Assembly: GCF_016801865.2 (NCBI RefSeq)
Contig: NC_068938.1
Coordinates: 134,072,416-134,136,415 of the forward strand
From: Culex pipiens pallens
Lineage: Eukaryota; Arthropoda; Insecta; Diptera; Culicidae
Length of the DNA stretch: 64,000 bases
Direction of reading: 5' to 3'
Shown here one piece after another: positions 1-10,574 of this stretch (the first letter of the stretch is position 1; every line of letters begins with the position of its first letter). The notes beneath the pieces are model-generated. The model worked only from the letters and a program-made list of their open reading frames with translations, was not told where the DNA came from and did not search any database. The position numbers and the translations under genes are program-made.

Positions 1-147
1 TTGATAGATGAACTTTTTTTGAAGATGAACCCATGAGTAAAGTACTCACGGTTATTTCGGGATTTATCCTCTCAGTCCGCACACAGTACCATTTTACTAC
101 CGAATCGTGCTCTTTATTCTCTCGTATGCCGATGCCCAGTTATGGGT

Positions 148-425
148 GTAGCCGGGACCGTGGTGTAGGGGTAACCCAGTCGGCCTGGGTTCGATCCCAG
201 AAGGTCCCGGTGGCAAATTTTGAAACGAGATTTGTCTGATTACGCCTTCCGTCGGACGGGAAGAAAATGTTGGCCCCGGCCTAACCTAAAAAGGTTAGTT
301 CGTTAGCTCAGTCCAGGTGTAAGAGTCGCCTCCCTGGGTCCTGTTCTGGTGGAGTCGCTGGTAGGCAGTTGGACTCACAATCCAAAGGTCGTCAGTTTGA
401 ATCCCGGGGTGGATGGAAGCTAAGG
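148..425 (+). repeat. tRNA-derived SINE-like element with two tRNA-like modules
   Basis: The first module has a perfect Pol III A box (TGGTGTAGGGG, 161-171) and a perfect B box (GGTTCGATCCC, 188-198), closed by an acceptor-like stem GGGACC (154-159) with GGTCCC (203-208). The two boxes are only 16 bases apart, so the anticodon arm of the ancestral tRNA has been lost. A second tRNA-like module follows at about 349-418, with an anticodon-arm-like TTGGA/TCCAA hairpin and a B-box-like AGTTTGAATCC at 394-404. This arrangement is that of tRNA-derived SINEs. No poly(A) tail or target duplication is clear, so the ends are approximate. It is not a functional tRNA gene. Confidence 0.7.
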
Positions 426-1109
426 TGTTAAAAGAGGTTTGCTATTGCCTCAACAATCAAGCCTTCGGACACCTAGTTACGAGTAGGAATAATAATTTGA
501 TTTTGATTTTGATTTTTTTTTCAAGATTTCTACTCGAACCAAAACATTGAAATAATTGAATGGCATCCAAACATAAATCTTGGATTTTGAAGAAATTGAA
601 GATGGCGATCAATTTGAAAATTGCGTTTATTTTTGCCAAAATTGAACTAATGCATTTTATTTGGAGAAAATATTCTGTAAACTCTTTGCTACATTCTGAT
701 TTAATCGATTAAGCCTTTAAACGCTAAAGTTTAATCGGACAAGAGAATTTTTTTTCCTAAAGTAGATGTTTGGTAATATTTGACAAGTTTAGCAATTTTA
801 AGTGCTCAAATTTGTATTTTGGTAACTTATTAATGTACAATTAGTTGTACAATAATTTTGTTTTTCATTTTGTTAAGAAAATCATTGATTTTTGGAATTT
901 CAAAAAAAAGTAGGAAACTGAAAATGAGGTTATTTTTTTTAAGTGGGTTTTGGCAGCAATGTTATTTTGGGATTATTTTTTAATAAGCAATTATATTTTA
1001 ATTTGGAATTGCATTTTCAACTCTCAAAAATAGATTTTATGCTACTATTTGTTCGAAATTCAATGAATCATATTTATTATATCTTGGAATGGTTCATTAA
1101 AAATCCCGA
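426..1109. other. AT-rich sequence, nothing recognised
   Basis: AT-rich DNA with homopolymer runs. I see no gene, tRNA or terminal repeat. Short open frames here have no family resemblance. Confidence 0.5.
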
Positions 1110-1213
1110 AGTTAAAAAAGAACCGCGGATCTTTTTTTGAGAGTCATGGTTCATTCGTTCTTTTCAGTGAACCGGCTCTTTGAGCGGCTCGCTCTTTTTT
1201 TGCCCACCTCTAA
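1110..1213. mobile_element. Probable terminal fragment of a hAT-type element
   Basis: The stretch holds GAACCG..., ...GAACCGGCTCTTTGAGCGGCTCGCTC and ends ...GCCCACCTCTA. Read from the right this gives TAGAGGTGGGC, a typical hAT-type terminus rich in GAGC/CGGTTC words. No matching left end or 8-bp duplication was found, so only one end seems to remain. Confidence 0.35.
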
Positions 1214-1650
1214 TGTCAACCATTTCGACGCTCATTTTTGGTTCGCGGCACATTTTTCGTTTGTTTTGCTTTTCAGTTACGGAATTTTCCAAAATTGTGT
1301 CCGAAGCACTTGCAGAACTCAACAACAGTAATGAGCCTCGCGATGGTTGACATCACTGATGGGCTTACAGAAATTTTGGAATTAAATATGTCTTTATTGA
1401 ACTTTCTTATAATAATTACATTTCTTTTACATGCTAAGTGGTATGGCCTAATGCTCTTCATCTTTGTTGTATTTTTCGTTTTATTATTAACTGATCACAT
1501 TTATTTTATTTACTTCAAATTGTTTTACATTATTGCATTGAATCGAATACATTTGGGTAAAAAAGAAAAAAATCACTTTAACAACTAATCCTAACTTAAA
1601 ACTAAAAAAAATAATTCATTGAAACATTCAAAATCACTAGAACGAGTAAA
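1214..1650 (-). other. Sequence 3' of the Jockey-type ORF1, UTR-like
   Basis: Downstream of the ORF1 stop on the minus strand, where ORF2 (endonuclease/RT) would normally begin, there is AT-rich, UTR-like sequence with TAAGTTAGGATTAG-type words and AATAAA-like motifs. No reverse transcriptase frame exists between here and the window edge. The 3' end of the element cannot be fixed. Confidence 0.35.
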
Positions 1651-2861
1651 CTACGAACTGTATTTTAAGATAAATCCTCCAAGCGTTCTTACTTGTTCCG
1701 CACGAGTTTTGCAACCACGCAGTGTTGTTGTCATCTCGATGAAAATGTTCAGAAGTTCTTGTGGTGAAAACAGGTCACTACTGCCTTCATCCGTTGATGC
1801 TGGTTGGTTTTCCCTCGGTTGCTGACTGAAGCCAGGAGGTGTTGTATTCTCTGCAACTTTTTGCCGCTGATTCAACGGCAATGGCTGCAGATTTGGAACC
1901 ACTCGAACAGATCCCGCTCCAGGTGACGCCAAAGCAGGAAAATCCACGTCCGTGAAAGTTGGTGGTGTTTTGCGACGATTTGGTTGGTGCCTCGTCGTCG
2001 TTTGCTGCCGAATTTTCACAAACTCAGCTCGTTTTGGGCAGCTTCGATTCTTGGTCGAATGGTCGCCGCCGCAATTGAAACATTTGGCTTCGATGTTCTC
2101 GTTGATTGTTTCGCAAGTTTGAGTTTTGTGCTCACCTCCGCAGGTTGCACAACGACTCTTGATGAAACAGTTCCTTCCACCATGTCCAAACTGCAAGCAG
2201 TTCGAACATTGTGTCACGTCACGGTGCACTGGACGATAACGTTCCCAAGTCACGATGATGTTGAAAATTGCCCGAACTGCTTTCAGCTCAGATGGCGTTG
2301 TCGATCCTTTCTCGTGATGAACCAGGTACAGTTGATCACGATACTTGATGTCCTTGTTGTGTCTCGTCATCTTGAAGACTTCGATCACGTTTTGAGCTCT
2401 TCTTTCAACACACTCACATCCATGTCGTACAGGCCTCGGAGGACCTGTTTCATGGGGCGTTTACCTGTATCGTCATGGCTGTAGTGTTCAATGTTTGTGT
2501 TGTTCAGGAAATCCCGAACGTAGTTGTAATCCTTTCTGGTAGGTAGCAGAATTTTGAGTCCATCAGCACACAAGCGAATGGAAGCTCGTAAAGCACCAGA
2601 TTTGATAAACCCGGTCAGCCACTTTCGCACCGAATCCGATGACGATGTTTTCACAAAAATGGGTGGCAACTTTTCCCGTCGTTCAAATTCTTCCTTCTCG
2701 CTCACGTCCACAGGAAGGGTAGCGAACTGGTTTCCAGACAATTTTTGAGCGTCCTTGCTCAAACTGCCTGGCTTTGCAGGTAGCGCTTCGGCATTCTTTA
2801 GCTTCTTCAAATCTGCCGATCCTACTGGTGAGGACCGCCTCTTTTTCTTGCCGTGAGGCAT
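1651..2861 (-). pseudogene. Jockey-type non-LTR retrotransposon ORF1 (gag-like, CCHC zinc knuckles), frameshifted
   Basis: Two overlapping minus-strand frames make up one broken ORF1. The upstream frame (2861-2385, 158 aa, starting MPHGKKKRR) is lysine-rich and ends at a TGA at 2385-2387. The downstream frame (2388-1651) carries on with the expected sequence, so a one-base indel near 2385-2392 broke the gene. Around the junction the protein resembles the PRE_C2HC region that precedes zinc knuckles. Three knuckles follow: CSNCLQFGHGGRNC, CATCGGEHKTQTC and CFNCGGDHSTKNRSC. The C-terminal tail ('LLNIFIEMTTTLRGCKTRAEQ...') is like other Jockey-clade ORF1 tails. Such proteins bind element RNA in ribonucleoprotein particles. 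No ORF2 follows, so the copy is dead or non-autonomous. Clade placement is from motif memory. Confidence 0.8.
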
Positions 2862-3292
2862 TTTTGCACTTTTTAAGCACTTTTGACAAAGAACTTTGTC
2901 CTAAGGTTTCTATACGTGGTGTCAATCCAAAATTTTCGCGAAGCGAAAACGTTACGTGACGAATTCCCCTCTCGGCAAATTTCCCCTCTTTTTGGTGCAC
3001 GCTGGTTGGATGAACGGACGTTTCCCAATCAGTCAATCGAGAGACGTGAGATTGATGTATCTAAATTCACCCCCACTCCACCTCATAATTTTCGGATCGC
3101 CGACGAGCCAACAAAACTAGGCTCGGTCGGTCCCGAAAATTCATTCTTCTGCTGGACGTCGACGAGAACACATCAGAAGCAGATGGCCTGGTGGCCTGGT
3201 AGCAGACGGCCTGGAGGTCCGAGAGCAGATCAGATGGCTTGGAGGCAAGGACCAGCTAAGCGACATGCCAGTCGCGGGAGTCGATCATTGGA
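2862..3292 (-). other. Likely 5' leader of the Jockey-type element, with a short minisatellite
   Basis: GC-richer sequence directly upstream (minus strand) of the ORF1 start codon, probably the 5' UTR. It holds an inverted repeat TGACAAAGAACTTTGTCCTA (2885-2904) and about three diverged copies of a ~24-bp unit (AGCAGAYGGCCTGG..., about 3178-3253). It abuts the 141-bp tandem array. Confidence 0.4.
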
Positions 3293-5127
3293 ACTGGCCA
3301 CCACATGGACTGGAGTGGCCGTAGGCCCCAGGGATGTTCCGATGGGGGGACATTTTCCGGACCGTAAGAGTTGGGGCAATATGGGTATCAAACTTTATGG
3401 TTTTTGATACTGGACATGAAATTTGACATTTTGGCAGTAGTGGCCACAATCCGGAGTGGCCGGAGGCCCCGGGGATGTTCCGATGGGGGGACATTTTCCG
3501 GACCGTAAGAGTTGGGGCAATATGGGTATCAAACTTTAGGGTTTTTGATACTGGATATGAAATTTGACATTTCGGCAGTAGTGGCCACAATCCGGAGTGG
3601 CCGGAGGCCCCGGGGATGTTCCGATGGGGGGACATTTTCCGGACCGTAAGAGTTGGGGCAATATGGGTATCAAACTTTATGGTTTTTGATACTGGACATG
3701 ACATTTGACATTTCGACAGTAGTGGCCACAATCCGGAGTGGCCGGAGGCCCCACGGATGTTCCGATGGGGGGACATTTGCCGGACCGTAAGAGTTGGGGC
3801 AATATGGGTATCAAACTTTAGGGTTTTTGATACTGGATATGAAATTTGACATTTCGGCAGTAGTGGCCACAATCCGGAGTGGCCGGAGGCCCCGGGGATG
3901 TTCCGATGGGGGGACATTTGCCGAACCATAAGAGTAGGGGCAATATGGGTATCAAACTTTATGGTTTTTGATACTGGATATGAAATTTGACATTTCGGCA
4001 GTAGTGGCCACAATCCGGAGTGGCCGGAGGCCCCGGGGATGTTCCGATGGGGGGACATTTGCCGAACCATAAGAGTAGGGGCAATATGGGTATCAAACTT
4101 TATGGTTTTTGATACCGGACATGAAATTTGACATTTTGGCAGTAGTGGCCACAATCCGGAGTGTCCGAAGGCCCCGCGGATGTTCCGATGGGGGGACATT
4201 TGCCGGACCGTAAGAGTTGGGGCAATATGGGTATCAAACATTATGGTTTTTGATACTGGACATGAAATTTGACATTTTGGCAGTAGTGGCCACAATCCGG
4301 AGCGGCCGAAGGCCCCGCGGATGTTCCGATGGGGGGACATTTGCCGGACCGTAAGAGTTGGGGCAATATGGGTACCAAACTTTATGGTTTTTGATACTGG
4401 ACATGAAATTTGACATTTCGGCAGTAGTGGCCACAATCCGGAGTGGCCAGAGGCCCCGCGGATGTTCCGATGGGGGGACATTTGCTGGACCGTAAGAGTA
4501 GGGGCAATATGGGTATCAAACTTTATGGTTTTTGATACCGGACATGAAATTTGACATTTTGGCAGTAGTGGCCACAATCCGGAGTGGCCGGAGGCCCCGC
4601 GGATGTTCCGATGGGGGGACATTTGCTGGACCGTAAGAGTTGGGGCAATATGGGTATCAAACATTATGGTTTTTGATACTGGATATGAAATTTGACATTT
4701 CGGCAGTAGTGGCCACAATCCGGAGTGGCCGGAGGCCCCGCGGATATTCCGATGGGGGGACATTTGCCGGACCGTAAGTGTTGGGGCAATATGGGTATCA
4801 AACTTTATGGTTTTGATACTGAACATGAAATTTAACATTTCGGCAGTAGTGGCCACAATCCGGAGTGGCCGGAGGCCCCGCGGATGTTCCGATGGGGGGA
4901 CATTTGCCGGACCGTAAGAGTTGGGGCAATATGGGTATAAAACTTTATGGTTTTTGATACTGGATATGAAATTTGATATTTTGGCAGTAGTGGCCACAAT
5001 CCGGAGTGGCCGGAGGTCGCGCGGATGTTCCGATGGGGGGGGGGACATTTGCCGAACCGTAAGAGTTGGGGCAATATGGGTATTAAACTTTATGATTTTT
5101 GATACTGGACATAAAAAGTTGCATTTG
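3293..5127. repeat. Tandem array, 13 copies of a 141-bp monomer
   Basis: The marker TGGCCAC recurs at 3295, 3441, 3582, 3723, 3864, 4005, 4146, 4287, 4428, 4569, 4710, 4850 and 4991. The spacing is exactly 141 bp in ten of twelve intervals, 140 in one (a lost T near 4810) and 146 at the diverged left edge. Each monomer contains TGGCCACAATCCGGAGTGGC, a GATGTTCCGATGGGGGGACA block and GGGGCAATATGGGTATCAAA. Because 141 is 47 codons, a minus-strand frame stays open for 615 codons (5132-3285). I treat this as a by-product of the period, since it simply repeats every 47 residues and shifts frame where the 140-bp monomer and a G-run expansion (5034-5043) occur. Confidence 0.97.
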
Positions 5128-5641
5128 GCCATTATCTGAAACTAAGCAGTTAAAATATATTGCTTATTAGGCAGGAAGTAATAAATAGATTACTGCGATG
5201 CACATTTTTTTATGCCACTGCGAAAATCTGTTTCTGGAAATTTAAAATAACTATCACGTAATCATTAAGAGCCCTGTAAGGGTAGTTTTTATTGTCTGCT
5301 GTTCAAATTTCCTTTACTGCCGCCGATTGCTTGCAACAGCCCTGCAAAAACATTCCCGCATCTTGGTAACTTTCGAGTGGTGAAGGAAAGTAAATTGATT
5401 TCACTTCGATTTCTATTTCAGCTCCACTTGCAATTTCCGTCCCCTTAGTTCGATAGGACGGTTATTATAAGGGGGGAATTTGGACCGGACATTCTAATCG
5501 AAAATTTCAACAATCATCTTGCAAAGTTCTTTGTCATACTGGTCATGTGTAACATAACCACCTGCACCTTTTTTTGGTGTGTGAGGGACGCACGTCTGAC
5601 TCGCTTCTCTGCTGATCGCAGACTCATGGGCTTACAGATAT
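5128..5641. other. Unassigned sequence between array and Penelope-like element
   Basis: Moderately AT-rich, with a pyrimidine-rich stretch around 5390-5450. No gene, tRNA or terminal repeat seen. Part of 5500-5640 may still belong to the Penelope-like element. Confidence 0.4.
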
Positions 5642-5998
5642 AAGCTCCAATATAGGATGCTGGACAGGTACTTGGAGAGTTGGTAGGTCGGCGCCGTGAT
5701 GTTTGGGACTACTGGGCGCAACGGGAGGTTTGCCTTGTGTGCCTTCGGTTGACCATAGATGCGTGGGCATATCGATGTTTTGTTCCTCAACCGTTTGCCA
5801 GTGTCCTTATCGATAAGGTGTAAATCCAGCAGTCGGTCTACCAAGTTGTTGTTCTTACGTTCGACGCTCGGAGTTGGGTCCTTGGGAAGAACCTTGTACG
5901 TCGAGTCGGTAAGAAGAGCGTTCATCTTCTCGTCATATTCTGTCACCTTCATTAGGACCATACGTTTGCCCTTGTCCTTGATCACGACACGTTGGCGT
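5642..5998 (-). pseudogene. Penelope-like element reverse transcriptase, N-terminal fragment, inverted
   Basis: On the minus strand the frame reads from 'VVIKDKGKRMVLMK' through 'YDEKMNALLTDSTYKVLPKDPTPSVERK' to 'PRIYGQPKAHK...LRPVVPNITAPTYQLSKYLSSIL'. This is the N-terminal fingers/early palm part of a Penelope-type reverse transcriptase. Translation upstream of residue 'RQRVV' (above about 5998) is only the antisense of the plus-strand fragment next door. The catalytic palm motif (YADD) that should follow 'KYLSSIL' is missing. This fragment and the next lie head to head, so the element was inverted and lost its centre. Confidence 0.85.
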
Positions 5999-7002
5999 TG
6001 TTCAACAGCTACAACGAACATTTGCAGTTCACGATGGAAGAAGAGAGAGACAGCAAAATACCGTTCCTGGACATTGTCGTCATCAGGAACCAAGACCAGA
6101 CCGTGTCAACCGAATGGTATTCCAAGCCCATCGCATCTGGGCGGCTGTTAAACTACCTGTCGTTTCATCCAACGGGAATGAAAATCAACGTAGCTGCCAA
6201 CTTCATCCACCGAGTGACATCCCTTACGACCGACCAGCCCCTACAACAGCAAAAACAAATCATTTTTAAACACTTGCGCCTCAACAATTATCCAACAACC
6301 CTCATCAACCGGCTGTGGTCCCGCAATAACATGAACAACACAACAGGTAACCACCCGACAACAACATCAGAAACAGCCCAAACAACATACAGATCCTTGC
6401 CCCACATCCCGATCCTCACTAGTGCACTAATTAGCTCCTTTAAAAATGATTTTCCCAACACTAAAATAGCCCGCAAAACCCTCAAAACAAATTCCCAAAT
6501 CCTCAAAAACATCCGTGACCCAGTACAACCTCTGCAAAAGTCCAAAGTTGTTTACAGTATCCCCTGTAACAACTGCCAAATGACATACATTGGCATGACT
6601 AAAAACAAACTCCAAACCAGAATGTACGGACACAAGCACGATGTAAACAAACTTCAATCTGTAGTGGTAAGTGGCATTACCAATATCGAAGAGCAGAAAG
6701 ACAAGCTAAAGGATAGAACTGCGTTAATTGAACATTGTATTGAAGAGGGACACTCGTTTGGTCTGGACAAGGTCCAGATCATCGACAGTACATTCAAATC
6801 CACTGCTCTGCCGATATTGGAAATGTGTCATATTGCTGTCAAAACAAACACAGTTAACCACCGTACCGATGTAGAGAAGCTTGGCACTACCTACACAGGA
6901 ATACTACACTCCATCAACACACATATTACACGCAGGAACAATATCAGCACAAACACGTCCCTAGAGGAACTCACCAAAAACCAAAATGAACCCAACATTT
7001 GA
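5995..7002 (+). pseudogene. Penelope-like element RT thumb, linker and GIY-YIG endonuclease, C-terminal fragment
   Basis: The frame opens with 'FNSYNEHLQFTMEEERDSKIPFLDIVV', a hallmark of the region just after the RT palm of Penelope-like elements, followed by 'TEWYSKPIASGRLLNYLSFHP'. A linker of about 100 residues leads to a GIY-YIG endonuclease: 'VVYSIPCNNCQMTYIGMTKNKLQTRMYGHK' from about residue 186, then 'LIEHCIEEGHSFG'. The paired cysteines (IPCNNC) and histidines fit the Penelope type of this nuclease, which nicks DNA for target-primed reverse transcription. The frame is open to its stop at 7000-7002, but the reverse transcriptase core is absent, so the copy cannot be autonomous. Confidence 0.88.
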
Positions 7003-7390
7003 GCCAAAACTATTGAGCCAAAACTGTACCAATCCCATGTTGTCCCAAAAGTAGCCAAGTGATCGTAACAGTGCGTAGTGATAGTATGAGATCTCCGAAC
7101 AAATCTCATGTTTGTGCAGTATGTTCTTTAATTATGTTTTATGTTCAAATCTAACCGTTCAATTTTGTACCAATAGCACCACCAACAACACCATCCCCCT
7201 AGACACGTCCCACCGTTTGCAACTAACGTTTTTAACGATAACGATTAGACCATAAGTATGTCCATTTCTTTGTTTGTTTTGATGTGTATTTTAACTTGTT
7301 TCAACCAATTATAGTTTCCCTTGAAAAAGGCTCAAACCCGAGCCGAAACGTCGGGCAATTTCAAACAACAAAATCGTTTGATCTGTTTTA
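7003..7390 (+). mobile_element. 3' region of the Penelope-like element
   Basis: Non-coding sequence after the endonuclease stop, running into a conserved Penelope 3' motif (7319-7356, listed separately). The end near 7390 is a guess, because no terminal duplication was found. Confidence 0.5.
7319..7356 (+). ncRNA. Degenerate hammerhead-ribozyme-like motif of the Penelope-like element
   Basis: The motif has helix-II-like arms GGCTC (7329-7333) and GAGCC (7340-7344), followed by GAAACGTC. The strand that should read CTGANGA reads TTGAAAA, so two core positions are changed and cleavage is unlikely. Penelope-like elements are known to carry hammerhead motifs in their terminal regions, which is why I read it this way. 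Confidence 0.5.
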
Positions 7391-7671
7391 TTGACTGAGA
7401 AAGCCACAAACAACTCGCGATTACAAAATAAGCATTCTGGAATCATTTGCTTGAAAAACTTGTTTAGATATACGCCACGTTCAAATATAAGTCTAGATCT
7501 GTTGGAGGGAGCGTGATGAGAAAGCCGTCACGAAAAAAAGTTTCCCATGGCAATTTTGAGTTGCGTATTTGATAGGCGGGGTCCGACTAGGGACCTACAT
7601 AGGAAAATGAAATGTTCTGGGAGAAATTTCAAACACTCAAAGTCATTAAAATTTAAGGTTGAAAAACTTGT
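7391..7671. other. Unassigned sequence
   Basis: Flank between the Penelope-like element and the 2.2-kb foldback element. No feature recognised. Confidence 0.4.
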
Positions 7672-7675
7672 AGTT

Positions 7676-9901
7676 GGGTCATTCCATCTCAACTGTGCAC
7701 GAAAAAGTGCAAATTTGAAAATCACCCTCTCCGATCCTGCTCAAATTTGGCAGAGCTGTTGATACTATCAAAACATGCAAGAATCCCGAATTTCATCCAA
7801 ATCGGACCACCCCCTCCATTTTTGTACCTCCCCAAAAAATTGACTTTTTGGCGATTTTTGGCCAAACCTCCTAGTTTCAAACGGCGATAGCTCAGGAACC
7901 ACAAATCTCAGAAGGTCGTTCTTGGACTCAATTTTGAAGGAAATTGGACGTAGAATCCATTTCCGTGATCAAAATGTTGATTAATTTATTGTTTCTACCT
8001 GTATTGCGCAATTGAAAACTTTAAACGGCCGTATCTCAAAACACCCCAACTTATTTTTTTTATTTGACCTCACCATCGTGTTCTCCGGCCAATTTTACAT
8101 AAGAATCACCTATCGACAGAAATGAATATGTTTCGTTCCAGAGATATCGAATTTTAAAGTTTTGTGTTTTCGAGATTACCTGCATCAGCTTCATTCGCCG
8201 CATCTGCTAGAAGCACACAGGCGGGCTGATCAATAACTGCTACCTGGCCATTTATTGAAATAATATTTCATCATAAATAATCTTCATCAAATTGAGCAAA
8301 AATTAACTGTATAATACTGTAGGAAACTGAAGTTTAATCGCAAATGTTTATCTGCTCAAAAAAATTAATGAAGTGGAGCAAAATAGTGCCATTCAGCAAA
8401 AACCCCAAAACCTGCTTTATTATTATTATTATTATTATTATAGTTTATTATTGACACTTTACCATAATTCTGATTTATGGTTTAGATTGATCATATTAAA
8501 TCAATTTTTATATAGTGAGCCAGCTCCATTTCATTAAAATATGATTTTGGTCAAGGTACATTTAATTAAAAAAATCCTTATACGTGAGGACAGCAGCCGT
8601 ATTGTGTTCCAAGAATCCAAGAATGATAGCTGAAAAAAAACACTGTTTTTCGGACGGTGTCGAAATCATCGCAACTAAATTTGGAGAATCAGCCGCTTTG
8701 CAGCAGATCAAACTTTGTGATTTTCTTACATTTTTCAGTTTTATACATTCCAGAAATCCTTTTCCTACTCTTTGTGATCGTCCTTCACTAGAGTACAACG
8801 TATCAACAAATTTTATTCATTTTAATTCATATTTTTACTCAATAATGTATCGTGCACTTATTTTTCAGTGTTACTAACAAGATTAATTCTCGGGTGAGTT
8901 TTTAAAAAGCCGTAAGAGCCATTGTGACCTCTGACACTAATTTTCGTTTTTCTAGAAAATGAAACAAAATTTCATTTATTTTAAGTTTGGGGCACTTGAA
9001 GGACGTGTAGATGAACAATCTCGAGCATTTTGATATTGGTTTTTCGTAAGTAGGTCGAATACCGATGCAAAAAGGACTTTGTTTAACAATGGCTCTTACG
9101 GCTTTTTGAAAACTAATCCGAGAATTGCATTTTCTTCTCGCTCCGTCGGAATCCAATTCTGCCCTTTACTGTGTGTCGTCATTGCTCTGTCCAGTGGGTT
9201 AACACAGAAATTCACTTCATTAATTTTTTGAGCAGATAAATATTTGCGATTAAACTTCAGTTTCCTACAGTATTATACAGTTAATTTTTGCTCAATTTGA
9301 TGAAGATTATTTATGATGAAATATTATTTCAATAAATGGCCAGGTAGCAGTTATTGATCAGCCCACCTGTGTGCATCTAGCAGATGCGGCGAATGAAGCT
9401 GATGCAGGTAATCTCGAAAACACAAAACTTTAAAATTCGATATCTCTGGAACGAAACATATTCATTTCTGTCGATAGGTGATTCTTATGTAAAATTGGCC
9501 GGGGAACACAATGGTGAGGTCAAATAAAAAAAATAAGTTGGGGTGTTTTGAGATACGGCCGTTTAAAGTTTTCAATTGCGCAATACAGGTAGAAAAAATA
9601 AATTAATCAACATTTTGATCACGGAAATGGATTCTACGTCCAATTTCCTTCAAAATTGAGTCTAAGACCGACCTTCTGAGATTTGTGGTTCCTGAGCTAT
9701 CGCCGTTTGAAACTAGGAGGTTTGGCCAAAAATCGCCAAAAAGTCGATTTTTTGGGGAGGTACAAAAATGGATGGGGTGGTCCGATTTGGATGAAATTCG
9801 GGATTCTTGCATGTTTTGATAGTATCAACAGCTCTGCCAAATTTGAGCAGGATCGGAGAGGGTAATTTTCAAATGCTGTTCCGCTTCAGATGGAATGACC
9901 C
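7676..9901 (+). mobile_element. 2.2-kb foldback (long-TIR) element, copy 1, 4-bp TSD
   Basis: Starts GGGTCATTCCATCT and ends AGATGGAATGACCC, flanked by AGTT duplications (7672-7675 and 9902-9905). The inverted arms are long (about 7676-8372 and 9213-9901). The terminal ~45 bases differ between arms: one has a CTCAACTGTGCACG version, the other CTGAAGCGGAACAG. This gives the element an orientation. The interior has a (TTA)n run (8417-8442) and a smaller nested inverted repeat (listed separately). No transposase is encoded, so it is non-autonomous. A 4-bp duplication suits the mosquito 'm4bp' type of MITE; the superfamily is not determined. Confidence 0.9.
8884..9125. repeat. Nested inverted repeat inside foldback copy 1
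   Basis: Left arm AATTCTCGGGTGAGTTTTTA then AAAAGCCGTAAGAGCCATTG, right arm CAATGGCTCTTACGGCTTTT then GAAAACTAATCCGAGAATT. The arms are about 42 bp with a ~130-bp spacer. The same structure sits in copy 2 at about 58936-59177, so it was already in the progenitor. Confidence 0.75.
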
Positions 9902-9905
9902 AGTT

Positions 9906-10427
9906 TTTCTTTGGTGCTGGAACTTTTCTTGTACCGAAAAAGCACAAACATAACAAAAACTGTCAGATTATTATCAACAACAGTTTTAAATACTTTTGAT
10001 TGTTATAAGTCTCGTTTTTTGCCAAAACGATTTTAAATTGATTCCGACCTTGTTCTTACATGACCTTGTGCTTTGTGGTTAAGAAATGTACTGAATTTCG
10101 ATTTTTTTGACAAGATCATATGTAGGTAGGTATCCTGTTAATAAATGTTCATTTAATTGGGATATGTTACGTAAAGAAGTCTTAAGTAATAAACAAAATC
10201 TTTCGGTCGTGAGCTCTTTGGTCCTGTAAGCTTTAAATCAGCAAACAAATGTGATTTTTCCAAAAAATATTAAAAAATGTGGTCAAGGCATTGGAAATAT
10301 GTTACTTTGGATAATCGAATCACAATAACATTTTTTTGCTGTCTTATTTTTGTTCGTCGAGTAAGACAACTAATCTAAGCTTAAATGATTTAGAATGTTC
10401 AAGTCCATGATGGCGGCCAAAATGCTG
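9906..10427. other. AT-rich sequence, nothing recognised
   Basis: No coding frame, tRNA or terminal repeat identified. Confidence 0.4.
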
Positions 10428-10574
10428 CACTGAAATAAAAAAAAGTACCAAATTCCTAAATTCTAGGAAGTGGCAAAATTCCTTATTTTATAATCGGGTT
10501 TTTTGGATTACTTAATAAGGAAAGGAGGCAAAATTCCTAGAATCTAGGAATTTTGTACTTTTTTTATTTCAGTG
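10428..10574. mobile_element. 147-bp MITE-like palindrome
   Basis: Ends CACTGAAATAAAAAAAAGTAC and its inverse GTACTTTTTTTATTTCAGTG, with arms of about 60 bp that also share CAAAATTCCT and ATTCTAGGAA words. Hairpin-forming and non-coding. The target duplication is not clear. Confidence 0.7.

Noticed and set aside
33..239. Short plus-strand frame over the SINE
   Set aside because: It runs through the tRNA-like head of a SINE; not coding.
3285..5132. 615-codon minus-strand frame as a repetitive protein gene
   Set aside because: It is a consequence of the 141-bp (47-codon) tandem period; the protein repeats the monomer, changes frame at monomers with indels, and has no domain or start context.
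7722..7904. Recurrent ~60-residue frame 'MWFLSYRRLKLGGLAKNRQKV' seen four times
   Set aside because: It lies in the inverted arms of the 2.2-kb foldback element, which explains its recurrence; it is short and has no domain.
8417..8442. TTA repeat as a CRISPR-like or regulatory array
   Set aside because: It is a simple trinucleotide microsatellite, shared in inverse with 59622-59640 because both lie in copies of one element.
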